From NCBI GenBank assembly GCA_009784025.1, contig WQVK01000001.1:40838-104837 (forward strand): 64,000 nucleotides of DNA, read 5' to 3'. The stretch is from Defluviitaleaceae bacterium (GTDB taxonomy: Bacteria > Bacillota > Clostridia > Lachnospirales > WQUN01). Below are positions 1 through 7,567 of this stretch, in pieces. Position numbers and translations under genes: made by a program. Position 1 is the stretch's first letter. Each line of letters opens with the position of its first letter. A model generated the notes under the pieces. It ran no database searches and was not told where the DNA came from. It saw only the letters and a program-made list of their open reading frames with translations.

Positions 1-93
1 ATATTGGCAATGGGTATTATTTTAGGGCATTTGTGCTTGGCCGCGATTTTGCGCCCATCACACAGCCGTCACAAGGGTTTATCGAGTGATTGA
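1..93 (+). CDS. C-terminal end of an unidentified membrane protein (partial)
   Basis: A reading frame open from base 1 ends at TGA 91-93. The 30 residues are hydrophobic (MGIILGHLCLAAIL) and then basic and polar, like the last membrane segment and tail of an integral membrane protein. It overlaps the GTG start of queG by 8 bases, which suggests translational coupling. The family cannot be named from this fragment. Confidence 0.4.
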   Translation: MLAMGIILGHLCLAAILRPSHSRHKGLSSD

Positions 94-931
94 GCTTGTA
101 AAAAGCTTTGCAAAAAAAAACGGCGTTATAGCCGGGGTTTGTGATGCGACGCCAACTGCGCTGCGGGAGGGTTTTGTACCATTCGTAAGCGCGGATGCGG
201 CCAAGCGTACAAACCCGGCTGCGCTGCTAGATGGGGCGGCCAGCGTTATTGTGCTGGGCGTGCCGCAAAAAATTAGCATACAAGAGGACAGGTTGCCGGT
301 TGGCAATCTGTCTTTTTTGGCTGTGGCGGAAGATTATCATGGGCTGGTGAAGGGGCATTTGCGTCAGCTTGCAGGTGAACTGGCCCGTGAGTACCGCTTC
401 CGGCGCAAGATTTTGGTAGACAGCCCATTTTTGGACGAGAGGGAGTTTGCGCGGCGGGCGGGGCTTGGCTTCATGGGGCGCAATGGGCTTTTGATTTCCC
501 CGCAATTTGGGTCGCGGTTTAATATTGGGCTGCTGCTGACGGATATCCCAGCCGTGGCGGTTGACACCCCAGTGGAAATCGGCTGCCCAGATAGCTGCCA
601 GGCCTGCCGGGATGCCTGCCCCACAGGCGCGCTGAGGGAGGGCTACAATGTGGCATGTTGCATGTCGTACTTAACCCAAAAAGATGAATTAACCCCTGCA
701 GAAGAAGAGTTGTTAAACGGCCAGCTTTATGGCTGCGATATTTGCCAAAACTGCTGCCCATTTAACCATTCAATGCCGCCCTACGGTGTTAACCCAGAAG
801 ATTGGCTGAGAATGAGCGATGCCCAGCTAAAGGAAAAATATGCCCACACTGCAATGAGCTGGAAAAGCCCAGCAGTGCTGAAGCGTAATGCTAGGATAGC
901 ACTGGCGCATAGTTTGGGTGAAAATGGGTAG
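86..931 (+). CDS. queG: epoxyqueuosine reductase QueG-like protein
   Basis: This is a cobalamin-dependent, double 4Fe-4S reductase of the QueG family, which converts epoxyqueuosine to queuosine at tRNA position 34. The 281-residue product shows cluster 1 as C167-x3-C171-x2-C174-x3-C178-P and cluster 2 as C217-x2-C220-x2-C223 followed by CP, both in the expected C-terminal half. The start is GTG at 86, within the end of the upstream frame, preceded by AAGGG. The protein is short: E. coli-type QueG is near 380 residues with C-terminal HEAT repeats, which are missing here. Short forms occur in Clostridia, so a related 4Fe-4S reductase of other specificity is possible. Confidence 0.8.
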   Translation: MIELVKSFAKKNGVIAGVCDATPTALREGFVPFVSADAAKRTNPAALLDGAASVIVLGVPQKISIQEDRLPVGNLSFLAVAEDYHGLVKGHLRQLAGELAREYRFRRKILVDSPFLDEREFARRAGLGFMGRNGLLISPQFGSRFNIGLLLTDIPAVAVDTPVEIGCPDSCQACRDACPTGALREGYNVACCMSYLTQKDELTPAEEELLNGQLYGCDICQNCCPFNHSMPPYGVNPEDWLRMSDAQLKEKYAHTAMSWKSPAVLKRNARIALAHSLGENG

Positions 932-960
932 GATATGGATGACGCCCGCTGGCGATGTAT

Positions 961-1075
961 TATAGCGAAATAAATGAGAAACGGCCTCGCCCGAGCGGCA
1001 CTTGAAACGCCGAGACAAGCGTTTTGGGCGTTTTTGCCGCGGCAGGCAGGGCCGATTTCGAATCGTTTCACTATA
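961..1075. repeat. family A palindromic element, copy 1 (complete)
   Basis: About 115 bp with imperfect inverted ends: TATAGCGAAATAAATGAG on the left and the complement of TATAGTGAAACGATTCGAA on the right. The interior holds GAGACC/GGTCTC-like arms and a central AACGCC/GGCGTT hairpin. Other copies lie near 1226, 8926, 25273, 30754, 30976, 47322, 50831, 60235 and 60454. Confidence 0.85.
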
Positions 1076-1177
1076 TTCCTTGCAGATTATGGTCTGTGAG
1101 GTTTTTTTTGTGTACGCGGATATCCTGAGGGTTGCCGCGCTATACTATACAGGGAGGCTTTTGATAAGACCGGTTTC

Positions 1178-1202
1178 AACTAATTACAATCTGTAATTAG
1201 TT
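1178..1202. repeat. family F A+T palindrome, copy 1
   Basis: A 25-bp perfect-arm palindrome built on CTAATTACA and TGTAATTAG. A similar palindrome lies at 60390-60427. It lies between two family A copies in a 457-base stretch (932-1388) that has no convincing gene. A 64-codon frame there is made from family A sequence. Confidence 0.5.
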
Positions 1203-1225
1203 GGTTTGGATAATTCCCGTAGGTT

Positions 1226-1290
1226 TATAGTGAAATAATGCGAAATCGGTCTCACCTGTCGCGGCAAAACGCCTGATTAGGGCGCGGTAT
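1226..1290. repeat. family A element, copy 2 (left half only)
   Basis: Begins TATAGTGAAATAATGCGAAA and runs through GGTCTCACCTGTCGCGGCAA, matching the left half of the family, then diverges. It looks like a truncated copy. Confidence 0.7.
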
Positions 1291-1388
1291 CTTGCAGAGG
1301 GTTTTCCCGCATTACCGTGGCAAATTCCCGTAGCCATAAGCAACGCATGCAAACGCAGGGATCACCAAACCAAATCAAGGAGGAAACA

Positions 1389-2465
1389 ATGGACAAAGTT
1401 AAACTAGGGGTAATAGGCCTTGGGCTGGCCTGGGAGCGGTTGCACGCCCCGGCTTTAGCCAGGTTGGGGGATAAGTTTGAAATCGTGGCAGTATGTGATT
1501 TAAATGAAACTAAGGCTACAGAAGTCGCGGTTTTCCTGGGGCTGCACCATAGCGCCGCCTGCAGCGATTACCGACGCCTGCTGGCGCGGCCAGATATAGA
1601 AGCCGCGGTATGCTTGGTGCCAATCGAAGAGAATTTTCAGGTGGCGCAGGCGGCTATTTTGGCTGGCAAGCATGTAATAACAGAAAAGCCCCTGGCAGCC
1701 ACGCCAGCCGAGGGTGAGCTGCTGATAGAGCTAAAAAATAGCCACAGAATACAAATGATGGTGGCAGAAAACATCCGCTACGAGGAAGAAAACACATTAA
1801 TTAAATCCTTAATATCAGACAAAACCATAGGCGATGTCGTATATTTTATAGACAATCATATTGTAGAATTTGCCCAGCAGGCCAAAACCGGCGGCTTCGC
1901 CCAAACAGATTGGCGGCAGCATCCTGGCTTTGCTGGTGGGGTTTTGTTGGATTCTGGCGTGCATCATATTGCGCGTATGCGGTATTTTTTTGGTGAAGTA
2001 AAAACCATTGCGGCGGCGGGGCGGCCTTCACATGAGAACTTTTCGCCATATTCCTGCGTGAACGCCTTGCTGGCATTCGGTGATAATATAACTGGACATT
2101 ACAGCTTTTTTGTGGAAGGCCAAGAAACCCAGGCGCCCCTTGTGGGGTTACGCATCTTTGGCAGCCAGGGTCAAATCTACCTTGAAGGACGCGGCTGCGG
2201 CTTTGTAAACCTAAGCTGCAAAGGTAGCCACACCGCCATCCCATACACTCCGTCTCAAGGCTATTTTCACGAATACCAAAACTTCCACGCAGCCCTGCGA
2301 CTTGGCCAAGAAATAACCTCTACCCCAGAAAAAGCCCTAGGCGACTTAGAAACCATTTTCAGCCTAATGGACGCAATAACCACTGAGCAAGCGCTAACCC
2401 TTCCACGCAAAAAAATCGCCACCCAGGTATTTTTCCCAAGTGGCGCCCCTGCGAATAGTTATTGA
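1389..2465 (+). CDS. Gfo/Idh/MocA family oxidoreductase
   Basis: NAD(P)-dependent sugar or inositol oxidoreductase of the Gfo/Idh/MocA family, 358 residues. The N-terminal Rossmann motif is LGVIGLGLAWERLHAP (note GLGLA in place of the usual GxGxxG). The family hallmark EKPLA sits near residue 100, and the C-terminal alpha/beta domain carries GGVLLDSGVHHI with the expected active-site His. The start at 1389 follows AAGGAGGAAACA; an earlier in-frame ATG at 1317 lacks such a site. It stands alone, with no sugar transporter beside it, so the substrate is unknown. Confidence 0.85.
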   Translation: MDKVKLGVIGLGLAWERLHAPALARLGDKFEIVAVCDLNETKATEVAVFLGLHHSAACSDYRRLLARPDIEAAVCLVPIEENFQVAQAAILAGKHVITEKPLAATPAEGELLIELKNSHRIQMMVAENIRYEEENTLIKSLISDKTIGDVVYFIDNHIVEFAQQAKTGGFAQTDWRQHPGFAGGVLLDSGVHHIARMRYFFGEVKTIAAAGRPSHENFSPYSCVNALLAFGDNITGHYSFFVEGQETQAPLVGLRIFGSQGQIYLEGRGCGFVNLSCKGSHTAIPYTPSQGYFHEYQNFHAALRLGQEITSTPEKALGDLETIFSLMDAITTEQALTLPRKKIATQVFFPSGAPANSY

Positions 2466-2581
2466 CAATATCTTCTAATGCGTCATAATTAGATACGGCC
2501 GCAAAAGGTTTTTATAGCTGCCAAAACCTCATTTTCTTTCGAAAAGAAGGAGGCTTGGGGCGAAGCCCCCGGGTTTTATCC

Positions 2582-2743
2582 CTAAAATATCTCATCCAGC
2601 ATAGCGCTGGCTCGTTTCATATTTCGTCTGCTTTTTTTCATCATGCGGCGGCGGCTTTTTTCATCGGTTGTTAGTATTGCGCCTGCGCCTATTATCATAC
2701 CCACGGCTATGCCGCCCATTAAACCACTGGCGAAACGTACCAT
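2582..2743 (-). CDS. small YtxH-like membrane protein
   Basis: A 53-residue protein with one N-terminal hydrophobic, Gly-rich segment (SGLMGGIAVGMIIGAGAIL) followed by a strongly basic tail rich in Arg, Lys and Met. This layout matches small YtxH-like stress or envelope proteins of Firmicutes. The start at 2743 is chosen because it follows AAAGGTGGTGAAAAA. It is divergent from the Gly/Arg-rich gene at 3009. Family assignment rests on layout only. Confidence 0.55.
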   Translation of the reverse strand: MVRFASGLMGGIAVGMIIGAGAILTTDEKSRRRMMKKSRRNMKRASAMLDEIF

Positions 2744-2827
2744 TTTTTCACCACCTTTCGATTGTAAAGATGGGGTTACTTTATGCAAGTTTGAGTGTTT
2801 TTTATACGTAGAAAATTTTTGAATTAT

Positions 2828-2988
2828 CGTTCTTCCGAAATTACAAGAAACGTGATTTCATAAGGTTCGCTTGGCGAACCCGGCACTTCGTGCTGCCCGG
2901 TTTCTTCCGGGTTGCCTCAGAAGAAGCAAAAGATTGAAAATATAACTTTTTCGAAATCAAAAAGCTTGATTTCGAAAGAAGTCTATTG
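2828..2988. repeat. family C palindromic element, copy 1 (long variant)
   Basis: About 160 bp carrying the family C core (AGAAGAAGCAAAAGATTGAA) and a right end in GAAGTCTA. The left arm contains an inserted GC-rich part, GTTCGCTTGGCGAACC followed by CCCGG..CCGGG hairpins, which also occurs in copy 5 (38893) and near 14890. It fills the space between the YtxH-like gene and the gene at 3009. Confidence 0.75.
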
Positions 2989-3008
2989 TTATAAAAGGAG
3001 TTGTTTTT

Positions 3009-4181
3009 ATGCGAGGAGGACGCGGCGGTGGTTTTGGCGGCGGCAGAGGTGGCCTTGGTGGCCGTGGCGGTGGAAGCTTTGGCGGCGGCGGCCGTGGCGG
3101 GTTTGGAGTAAGGGGCGGCGGTGGCTCTTTAGGGGGCAACCGTAGCGGTAGCTTTGGCGGTGGCGGCGGCCGGCCAGGCGGCGGTATAGGCGGCGCGCCG
3201 CGCAGGCCAGCACCAAGGCGCGGCCCAGGCTTTGGCATGGGTTTAGGCCTAGGGCTAGGCATGGGAATGCGCCGCAGGCGCTGGGGTTGGGGCGGCTGGG
3301 GTTGGGGTTTTGGCGGCCCTAGGGTAGTGCACCACCACCACGGAGGCGGCCAAGGCGGCAGCCAGGGCGGCGGCTGCATGATGCTGTTGCTTATATTGCT
3401 GGTGCTGGTGGTTGTTGTTGCTGTTTTGGGCAATACCACAGGAGGCCAGCGAGACCGCTATGCAAATTATGTTGTGCCATCTACACATGTGCGGGAGGCG
3501 TTGCCCCGGGGCAATGCGCTAACCACCGCGCCAATGTTTACAGATAACATGCGCTGGGTGCAAAACCGCAGCGCAATGGAGCGCGGCCTAGCCAACTTCC
3601 ACAATGCCACGGGGGTAATGCCACATGTGTATTTTGTGGATGATATCCCAGGCAGCGAAAACCTGACCGGCCGCGAGCTAACCAGCTTCCTGGAGGCAAA
3701 TTTGCCCGCCTACACAGAGACCCTGTACACCCAGCTTTTTGGCGGCAACGAGTATCATTTGCTGCTGGTGTTTTTCTACCATGCAGAGGCTTGGGAAGCG
3801 CTCCCATGGCGTGCCTACCAGGCCGTAGGTTCCAGGGCGCGGGCAGTGGTTGATGCAGAAGCAATAGACATATTGCATGGTTTCATCGAATTCTACTACC
3901 ACGAGCGCGGCATAACGCCAGAAACAATGTTCAGCAATGCCTTCGACCGTACCGCAACCCGCATAATGGCCACCCCAACAGACAACCGCCCAGTGTGGAT
4001 GACAATAGCAATAGTAATAGGCGTACTAGTGCTGGTCTACCTGCTAATAGGCTTCTGGAAGAACAAACAAGCCCAAAAAAACCTAGAAGCAGAACAAACC
4101 GAACGCATATTAGGCCAAGACCTACAAACCTTCGGCACAGATGCAGCGTCGCAGCTGGCTAAAGAGTATGAAGACGAATAA
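3009..4181 (+). CDS. Gly/Arg-rich two-TM protein, weakly TPM-like
   Basis: A 390-residue protein of unknown function. Residues 1-105 are a low-complexity GGR/GGF region with runs of Gly, Arg and Phe, then a short His-rich patch. A transmembrane segment follows near 122-142, then an extracytoplasmic domain of about 190 residues. Its start (LANFHNATGVMPHVYFVDDI) faintly resembles TPM (PF04536) domains. A second TM segment lies near 330-350 and the tail is acidic and charged. The start follows AAAAGGAGTTGTTTTT. It sits directly upstream of pspA, suggesting an envelope-stress role; this is inferred from context. In YgcG/TPM proteins the Gly-rich part is usually C-terminal, so this order is odd. 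Confidence 0.6.
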   Translation: MRGGRGGGFGGGRGGLGGRGGGSFGGGGRGGFGVRGGGGSLGGNRSGSFGGGGGRPGGGIGGAPRRPAPRRGPGFGMGLGLGLGMGMRRRRWGWGGWGWGFGGPRVVHHHHGGGQGGSQGGGCMMLLLILLVLVVVVAVLGNTTGGQRDRYANYVVPSTHVREALPRGNALTTAPMFTDNMRWVQNRSAMERGLANFHNATGVMPHVYFVDDIPGSENLTGRELTSFLEANLPAYTETLYTQLFGGNEYHLLLVFFYHAEAWEALPWRAYQAVGSRARAVVDAEAIDILHGFIEFYYHERGITPETMFSNAFDRTATRIMATPTDNRPVWMTIAIVIGVLVLVYLLIGFWKNKQAQKNLEAEQTERILGQDLQTFGTDAASQLAKEYEDE

Positions 4182-4239
4182 ATGCTAGTAAGCCCGCAGT
4201 CTATCAATATAAGTAACGCACCCGTACCACTATTTGTGT

Positions 4240-4325
4240 GCGCAGCATACACCCGCAGGCACAAGCCGGAGGAAGCGGAGCTGGGCTGCGCCCAGCGTAG
4301 TGGCGGGGCTTGGGGCAGCGCCCCA
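4240..4325 (+). repeat. family H leader element upstream of pspA
   Basis: GC-rich stretch ending in the hairpin TTGGGGCAGCGCCCCA, about 10 bases before the pspA ribosome binding site. The same CAGCACGCACCCGCAG..GGGGCAGCGCCC arrangement occurs upstream of ireB (37820-37882), with a weaker version upstream of the VOC gene (34431-34506). Confidence 0.5.
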
Positions 4326-4345
4326 TCATAAAAGGAGGAAGAAAA

Positions 4346-5029
4346 ATGGGTATTTTATCAAGATTTGCAGACATCGTTTCTGCCAACATTAACGCGCTTT
4401 TGGATAAGGCGGAAGACCCTGGCAAAATGGTGGACCAGTACATGCGTAAGATGACCAATGACCTGGCGCAGGTTAAGAAGGAAACCGCAGGGGTAATGGC
4501 AGAGGAAAGCCGCACAAAACGGCTGGTGCAAGAGAACGAGAAGGAAGTTGCTAAGTTTACAGAGCTTGCAAAGCGGGCGCTGGTGTCTGGCAGCGAAGAT
4601 GATGCCAGGGTTTTCTTGGCGAAGAAGCATGAGCTTGAAGATGTTGGTGCCGGGCTGCAAACTGCGGCCGCTGCGGCCCATGAAAACGCCATAAAAATGC
4701 GCCAAATGCATGATAAGCTTGTAAAGGACATAAACACGCTAAACGCCCGCCGCCAAACCATTAAGGCCAAGGCAGCAGTGGCAAGAACCCAGGATAAGGT
4801 CAACAAGCTAAGTGGCGTGGCCAGCGGCGCAGAAGGCGCAATGAGCGCATTTAGCCGTATGGAAGATAAAATCAACATGAAACTTGACATGGCCAACGCA
4901 GAGGCAGAGCTTAACTCATCCCCAATTGACGCGGCTTTGGCACTGGAAGAGAAGTATAAGGGCGTGAATGTGGATTCTTCTGTATGTGACGAGCTTGCGG
5001 CCATGAAGGCGCAACTTGGGTTAAATTAG
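4346..5029 (+). CDS. pspA: PspA/IM30 family envelope-stress protein
   Basis: A 227-residue, almost wholly helical protein starting MGILSRFADIVSANINALLD, the typical PspA/IM30 (PF04012) amphipathic N-terminus, followed by long charged coiled coils. Family members bind damaged cytoplasmic membrane and oligomerise to limit leakage. The start at 4346 follows AAAGGAGGAAG. The last base of its TAG stop is the first base of the GTG start of rnr, so the two are translationally coupled. No pspF or liaFSR-type regulator is in the window. Confidence 0.9.
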   Translation: MGILSRFADIVSANINALLDKAEDPGKMVDQYMRKMTNDLAQVKKETAGVMAEESRTKRLVQENEKEVAKFTELAKRALVSGSEDDARVFLAKKHELEDVGAGLQTAAAAAHENAIKMRQMHDKLVKDINTLNARRQTIKAKAAVARTQDKVNKLSGVASGAEGAMSAFSRMEDKINMKLDMANAEAELNSSPIDAALALEEKYKGVNVDSSVCDELAAMKAQLGLN

Positions 5030-7059
5030 TGGCAAAAGATACGGCGTTACAAGGCAAATTTATGGGTAATGCCCGGGGTTTCGGGTTTGTAATTGCCCAG
5101 GAAGATAGAGGCGGAGATGTTTTCATCCCGCCTCATTTTACGTTTGGCGCGCTTAATGGGGATTTAGTGCGGTATGTTTTGGACGATGCCAGCAAATGGC
5201 GCGACAGCGGCCAGCCAGAAGGCCGGGTGCTGGAAGTTTTGCAGCGCGAGCCTATGGTGGGTACGTATTTTGTGGATGCAGGCCAGGGTTATGTGCGCCC
5301 TGTGGATGCGAGAATGCCCTGTGATTTTGCAGTGTCTGCCAAAACAGTGAAGAAATTTGGCCTGGTAGATGGGTTGCGGGTGGCCTTTTCTGTAGATATG
5401 GCCCTACGGCCAGATTTAGAGCTGGCTAATGCCTATGTGATAAAGGTGCTGGGGCATGTGAACGACCCCGGCGTAGATGTGCTTTCTTTGGTGTACGAGG
5501 CCGGGGTGCCGTATGAATTCCCAGAAAATGCGACGGCAGAAGCCGCCGCTCTGCCGGATGATGTTAACCCAGCCAGCCAAAAAGGCCGCCGTGACCTGCG
5601 CAGCCAGCTAATATTCACCATAGATGGCGACGATACCAAGGATATAGACGATGGGATTTCATTTGAGGTGAAGCCCGATGGTTACAGGCTTGGGGTGCAT
5701 ATTGCAGATGTCTCCCATTATGTAGCGGCAGGGGGCGCGCTAGATGGCGAGGCCTTTGCCCGTGGCACAAGCATTTACCTGGCAGATAGGGTGATTCCTA
5801 TGCTACCACATAAGTTATCCAGCGGGGTTTGCTCGCTTTTGCCTGGTGTGGACAGGCTTAGCCTTAGTTGTGTGATGGAAATAGACCAGCGCGGAAATGT
5901 GCTGGAATACGAGATTTTTGAATCTGTAATATGCAGCAAAAAACGCCTGACATACGACCAGGTACAGGCTGAGCTAGCGCCTGACGGCGAGCATACCCGT
6001 GAAAACGCGGGCGGCGTTTTTGTATACGACTCACAGCCGGTTGCAGGCGATACGGCGAAAACAAATCCAATTGGTCGCAAAATGCGACCAACTGGATTTG
6101 AACCAGACTGGCCAACCCTCTTCCATCAAATGAACGGCCTACGAGAGATTCTGTACAACAAGCGCTTAGCCAACGGCGCGCTAGACTTCGATTTATCCGA
6201 AACAAAAATCCGGGTAGATGAGGCCGGCCGCCCAATTTCCGTAGAGCCACATAAGCGCAACCAGGCAACAGGCATAATCGAAGAATTCATGATACTTTGC
6301 AACGAAACAATAGCCACTCATCTGCTGGGGCATGGCCTGCCAGGGGTGTTTCGCACCCACGAGGCCCCAAGCGCCGCAAAGCTGGCTGCGCTGCAACCCA
6401 TGGCAAAAGGCTTTGGCATAAGCATCCCAAAAAAGGCCGAAAAACCAATGGCCTTGCAGCGGCTGCTTTCTGCCACTGCCAACAGCCCCGCCGCCGCAGT
6501 GGTAGCTCAGGGGGTGCTGCGCAGCCTTCCCCAGGCTCATTACACCCCAGACAGCCCCGGCCACTACGGCCTGGCCTCTGCCGCATACTGCCATTTCACA
6601 TCACCCATCCGCCGCTACGCAGACCTTACCTTACACCGCATTTTAAAAGCCTGGCTTGGCAGAAAAACCACCCCCGTAACCGAAAACCTACCCGCAATAT
6701 GCGCCCAATGTTCCACCACAGAGCGCATAGCCGAAGCCCTAGAACGGGAAGTAACCCAGCTTAAAAAAGTTCAATTCATGGAAGGCCAAGAAGGCCAAAC
6801 CTACAACGCAACCGTAAGCGGCGTAACCCCCCGCGGCATATTCGTAATGCTAAAAAACACAATAGAAGGCATGATACCCGCCACCAACCTAACCAAATAC
6901 GATTTCAAATTCGACAAAGAAAAAAACATCTACATCAGACGCAGCAAGAAAAAATCCCGCACAAAAAACGAAGCCCTGTACCCTGGCGCTACAGTAAAGG
7001 TGCGGCTGGCGCATGTCTCGCAAGAGGAGATGAAGCTTACGTTTGTGCTCGGTCTGTGA
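5029..7059 (+). CDS. rnr: ribonuclease R, 3'-5' exoribonuclease (RNB family)
   Basis: RNase II/R family exoribonuclease, 676 residues. It has an N-terminal cold-shock-like OB fold (GNARGFGFV), a second OB region, and the RNB catalytic domain with IDGDDTKDIDDG near residues 198-211, whose Asp residues bind Mg2+. A C-terminal S1 domain begins near 590. It digests structured RNA, including rRNA fragments and tmRNA-targeted messages. The GTG start overlaps the pspA stop. It is oddly interrupted at residues 346-357 by NPIGRKMRPTGF, encoded by an in-frame family B palindrome (6063-6099) in a loop between conserved RNB blocks. The frame stays open, so the protein is probably active. Confidence 0.95.
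   Translation: MAKDTALQGKFMGNARGFGFVIAQEDRGGDVFIPPHFTFGALNGDLVRYVLDDASKWRDSGQPEGRVLEVLQREPMVGTYFVDAGQGYVRPVDARMPCDFAVSAKTVKKFGLVDGLRVAFSVDMALRPDLELANAYVIKVLGHVNDPGVDVLSLVYEAGVPYEFPENATAEAAALPDDVNPASQKGRRDLRSQLIFTIDGDDTKDIDDGISFEVKPDGYRLGVHIADVSHYVAAGGALDGEAFARGTSIYLADRVIPMLPHKLSSGVCSLLPGVDRLSLSCVMEIDQRGNVLEYEIFESVICSKKRLTYDQVQAELAPDGEHTRENAGGVFVYDSQPVAGDTAKTNPIGRKMRPTGFEPDWPTLFHQMNGLREILYNKRLANGALDFDLSETKIRVDEAGRPISVEPHKRNQATGIIEEFMILCNETIATHLLGHGLPGVFRTHEAPSAAKLAALQPMAKGFGISIPKKAEKPMALQRLLSATANSPAAAVVAQGVLRSLPQAHYTPDSPGHYGLASAAYCHFTSPIRRYADLTLHRILKAWLGRKTTPVTENLPAICAQCSTTERIAEALEREVTQLKKVQFMEGQEGQTYNATVSGVTPRGIFVMLKNTIEGMIPATNLTKYDFKFDKEKNIYIRRSKKKSRTKNEALYPGATVKVRLAHVSQEEMKLTFVLGL
6063..6099. 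repeat. family B palindrome inside rnr
   Basis: A 37-bp palindrome with ends AAATCC/GGATTT and core TTGGTCGCAAAATGCGACCA, matching the intergenic family B copies. It is read in phase as NPIGRKMRPTGF. In mtaB (36700-36730) a second copy is read in the same phase relative to the palindrome centre. Confidence 0.9.
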
Positions 7060-7090
7060 TAAGACCGTCTCTAACTTTTTTGCCAATTCG

Positions 7091-7366
7091 CAAGGTCCAT
7101 GGGCAAATGTATTTGCAAGGACGGGTATTCATTCAGGGCGTATCTGGGAGCATTCATTTAGTTTGAATGTTGGTGGCACAATTTTCATGAACACGATTAT
7201 ATTAGGGGAAATGTCGGGAAGGGTACAGCCAGGAGATAGCGGCTCTGCACTGGTAAATATAAACACTGGTTCGGTATATGGAATGCTGATTACAGGTTTT
7301 AATGATCCCGGTATAGGGAATTGGGCAGCATTTACCCGAGCCCCAGGATATAGACATCTAAACTAA
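7091..7366 (+). pseudogene. C-terminal remnant of a trypsin-like serine protease
   Basis: The frame contains RVQPGDSGSAL, the nucleophile motif GDSGS of chymotrypsin-fold serine proteases, and a following strand pair ending at TAA 7364-7366. The His and Asp of the triad and any signal peptide are absent. The open frame begins in repeat-derived sequence (GACCGTCTCTAACTTTTTTGCC) just after rnr, with no ribosome binding site. It is most likely the tail of a gene cut off by a deletion or by element insertion. Confidence 0.6.
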
Positions 7367-7459
7367 TACTAATCGAATCCATCTGCGGCTAGGCCGAATC
7401 TGCTGATTTGGTTTGCGTAGTGGTAAAAGTAACAAAAAACTTCAACATTGGGTTTTTTT

Positions 7460-7489
7460 AAGGAGGCGATAAAGCAATCGCCTCCTTTT
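7460..7489. terminator. bidirectional terminator within a family D module
   Basis: Hairpin AAGGAGGCGAT/ATCGCCTCCTTTT with short T runs on both sides, placed between the rightward protease remnant and the leftward GTPase gene. Family D sequence (AACATTAAAGTTTTTGC, CCAAAAAAGAAG) follows up to about 7560. Confidence 0.7.
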
Positions 7490-7567
7490 CCGTATCGAAC
7501 ATTAAAGTTTTTGCTGCTTTTTTCCAAAAAAGAAGTAAATGTGTCGAAGACGAAGCTTCTGATGATC

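Noticed and set aside
1002..1196. Frame of 64 codons between queG and the oxidoreductase
   Set aside because: About half of it is family A repeat sequence, no ribosome binding site.
2957..3439. Minus-strand Pro-rich frame opposite the Gly/Arg-rich gene
   Set aside because: The complement of Gly codons reads as Pro; a pure shadow.
7043..7366. A complete small trypsin-like protein
   Set aside because: Only the GDSGS region is present, the first codons are repeat sequence overlapping rnr, and there is no ribosome binding site; called a remnant instead.
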